Source of the DNA: Sycobia sp. Sy_11
Taxonomy: Eukaryota; Arthropoda; Insecta; Hymenoptera; Epichrysomallidae
Direction: 5' to 3'
Length of the DNA stretch: 64,000 nt
Assembly: GCA_018907035.1 (NCBI GenBank)
Contig: JACCIC010000143.1
Coordinates: 780,501 to 844,500 of the forward strand
A program made the translations under genes and the position numbers. Of this stretch, positions 61,501 to 64,000 are shown one piece after another (the stretch's first letter is position 1; every line of letters starts with the position of its first letter). The notes under the pieces were generated by a model. That model did no database searches and was not told the origin of the DNA. It worked only from the letters and a program-made list of their open reading frames with translations.

Positions 61501-61880
61501 TTATTCCGACCTTCATCGATTGCAGCGAGAGAACGGCAGCTTTCGTTAAAGGCAGAGCGGCGCTGATTGAATAACGCAGCCGTTTCCCGAAAAAATTAGA
61601 CGTGCAACCGGCATCAATTGCTGTCGCTGCAGTTCACCAACTGCGACGACGGCTCGATCCGAGATCTGGGCCGGCAGTGAATCAGTTTTCACCCCCCCCC
61701 CATCCCTACCCACCAAATACGTCACTCTCGAAACTGTCGTTAAGCTCAGATGCTGTTCCGGGAAGACAGTCGGCGGTAAGGACAACTTGCACGGTTGAGA
61801 CGTCCGAATTTCCGATGGTAAAGCTGTTTCCGCGTCCGCGTAGGAGAAGGAGTTAGGGCAGGAGATTTTTTGCGTCGGAA
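61500..61880. other. GC-richer island
   Basis: This is a short GC-rich block with a C-run near 61692-61700. It has overlapping frames of about 80 codons and no domain. Confidence 0.4.
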
Positions 61881-62289
61881 AAAAGCGAGGTAATACGTCT
61901 GAAAAATTGCTTTATCTATGATTTAATCGTTTGTAGATTATTGAGCGTCGAATTTGGACGAATGAAACGATAATATTTATGATTTCGTTAACTTCTTAAT
62001 TCATTTTTCAGGAATATTTAGATTTAATATTAGTGATTTTGCCCTTCTAGTATGTAAATATATGCGGAAATATCAACTTTCATACTTTAATTAAAAATTT
62101 TACCATTGAAAAGCTCCAATTGTCCGTATGAACTTATTACACGAATAATGTCCGTGACAAGAAGTAATTAAAAATTTTAGTTCGACTTCATTTTCTATTT
62201 GAATCTTAGCGGACTGGTCAAATTTATCTTAAAGCTTATCCGTACAATCATGACATGCAACCGCTTGAATCTTCGAATCGTCCAGTTTC

Positions 62290-63000
62290 CTGAAGTTCCT
62301 TTAAAAATCTTTACTAAATCCCCTGCCCCGTCCTTGCCTTATTCGAAAATGCAAGACGAAGCCAGAAACGATCTTCAGATAAGCGAACACGCTCGCCCCG
62401 TCTCGCGACACCTATAAATTTCGGGAGAGGGGGTAGAAGGAGCTAAAGGAAGGGAGCGGAGTCGATGATTTAGCATCCACCTTCGACTCGACCCGGCACC
62501 GTTATATTTGCGTTTACCTTATCCGCAGGGTGCATCGCGTGAAAACCATTAAGCGCGCGGCAACAGCGCGGGCTCTTAGGCGCGTGGGCGTGGGGTCGCC
62601 TCGCGTCGTCGTCGCGGTCTGGGAGCGCGAGCAAATAGTGATTAATTGTCGCCACGAGGTCAGATCGCTATCAGCTGCGCGACGTGTCGCGTGCACTTTT
62701 GCGTTAAGCTCCTTGTAGCGCAGCTTGCACCCCCGCAACTACCCCACCCCTTCGTGGGTCTCGTTGCGGCGAGCTTGCGGAGGTAAGGAAGTGACGGGCG
62801 GTTGCTTGCGGGGGGGGGGGGAGGAAACGGATAGTTCCGAACTCGTTACGCAAAGTCTTCGTGCACTGCGGTGGACGAATGGATTTGACGGGATTTTGGA
62901 AATTGGTCGGGGGGAGCGAGGCTTTAAAATTTGCGCTCTGCAGAATATCGCTGCTCGTTCGATCGATGGTTCTCAATGCTTTTGGCGAAACGATTATTGA
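62290..63000. other. CpG-rich island
   Basis: About 700 bp is GC-rich with a G-run near 62809-62821. Frames of 60-90 codons overlap on both strands. The sequence changes back to AT-rich near 63000. Candidate regulatory island by composition only. Confidence 0.42.
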
Positions 63001-63978
63001 ATGGCTTCCAATGGTTTGGAATTACTTATTTAATAAGTTTTGTTCATTCAAATAGTTAGGTTGCAAATCTATATTGAAGATAGCATTGTACAGCGTAATG
63101 TTTTCATACAGCGTAATAAAAAATTACGTAGAAAATTAGTTAAATTTAAGAAAATTGATAAGATTTAAAAGAATATGAATGAGCCACGTAGCAGTATCGA
63201 CAACTTTATATCCAATTTCTCAATATTATAAAACATAGTTTATTTTTAAAAGAAATTCGTTTCAACTCTTTTTCGTCAAAAATTATGGACACATATGAAC
63301 GAAAATTCCTTAATCGTAAAATAGCATAGCTAAAGCAGTATTCATAATAAAATAACTAATTGGTGTTGCAAATAACATCTTTAGTCAGTGAACTTCTCAC
63401 CGCTATATAATGTGATATAAATTTAATGTGATGATTCGTAAGACAATTGCTGGCTCAACCAGAATCGCTACTGGGTTAGATGGCCTTCTGCTGCTATACA
63501 ATACTCCTCAATCTATGCAGCAGCGCCTCTAAATAGTAAAGATAACAACCTTTATACAATTGTGTTTTGCCGTTTCAAAATAAAATTAAAGTCTATTCAT
63601 TCTTAATTATTTATTATGGCAGTGGTGCTAAATAAGGATAACGTTTATTTTCAAATAGTATTTTAAATGCACTAACAATGTCAGTAGTAAATATATATGG
63701 ATGTATAGATATATACTAAGTTTAAAGCTTAAGAAAGACATGTTTGTATCTGGATATTCAAAATGTGCTACTTGATTCTTATATGTTATAGTTCGTTTAA
63801 GTTTATATTATTATAATAAATTACTTAATAATTTATTTGCTTCAATTGATATTTAATTTACTTTATCTAGAATCAAGTAATTTTATCAAATTAGGTATGC
63901 TTCCCGGCACCCAGTACTACTGACATTACAACCGTTATTCTACATTCGGCGAGTTAACATCTCAAAGCAATAAAAATG
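63000..63978. other. AT-rich non-coding DNA
   Basis: No supported gene. A GC-balanced patch at about 63445-63535 contains short repeats (ctgctgct, gcagcagcg) that could pair, but no known RNA was recognised. Confidence 0.5.
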
Positions 63979-64000
63979 TCTCTCTCTCTCTCTCTCTCTC
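63979..64000 (+). repeat. (TC)n microsatellite cut by window end
   Basis: A pure TC run continues to the last base of the window. Confidence 0.95.

Noticed and set aside
63445..63535. Structured RNA candidate in a GC-balanced patch
   Set aside because: Some short segments can pair, but no A/B box, miRNA-like arm or known RNA motif was recognised.

Overview
This window looks like non-coding DNA from an insect nuclear genome, most likely a hymenopteran (ant, bee or wasp). The reasons are a very AT-rich background with sharply bounded GC-rich islands, dense (CT)n/(GA)n/(TA)n microsatellites, an irritans-type mariner transposon, a Penelope-like retroelement and a tRNA-derived SINE. The order-level assignment is inference. 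I found no host protein-coding gene, rRNA, functional tRNA or CRISPR array that I could defend. Long reading frames outside the transposons are produced by microsatellites (IYIY, SLSL, ERER runs) or by Arg/Pro/Ser-rich GC islands.

Layout. 1-11.5 kb: AT-rich DNA with simple repeats and GC islands near 8.0-8.4, 9.3-9.8 and 10.8-11.3 kb. 11.5-16.2 kb: a cluster of DNA- and retro-elements: a 245-bp MITE-like element (11578-11822), a 1.24-kb foldback element with arms of about 560-600 bp (12352-13587), a decayed Ty3/Gypsy integrase/pol relic (14041-14880) and a near full-length mariner with a frameshifted transposase (14948-16221). 16-33 kb: AT-rich DNA with GC islands near 17.2, 21.2, 25.8, 29.5 and 32 kb and compound microsatellites. 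About 32.95-33.33 kb and 49.73-50.61 kb: two copies of a Penelope-like element (PLE) family on the minus strand. The second keeps a GIY-YIG endonuclease reading frame, and both keep a motif that fits a minimal hammerhead ribozyme. 34-49 kb: AT-rich DNA alternating with GC islands, the largest at 46.9-48.05 and 48.4-49.45 kb. 51.7-53.4 kb: an LTR-like non-coding retroelement candidate with two internal tandem arrays, followed by a diverged long tandem repeat. 54-64 kb: further GC islands and a complete tRNA-derived SINE with a 12-bp target-site duplication (58647-58849).

Functionally, the window is best read as a long intergenic or intronic tract. Its recognisable coding content is mobile-element debris: mariner transposase, Gypsy integrase and PLE endonuclease. 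Its GC islands, with a few clean palindromic sites, are candidate cis-regulatory modules. The most interesting content is the PLE/hammerhead pair, the foldback element able to make a long hairpin RNA, and the SINE with complementary internal and terminal segments.
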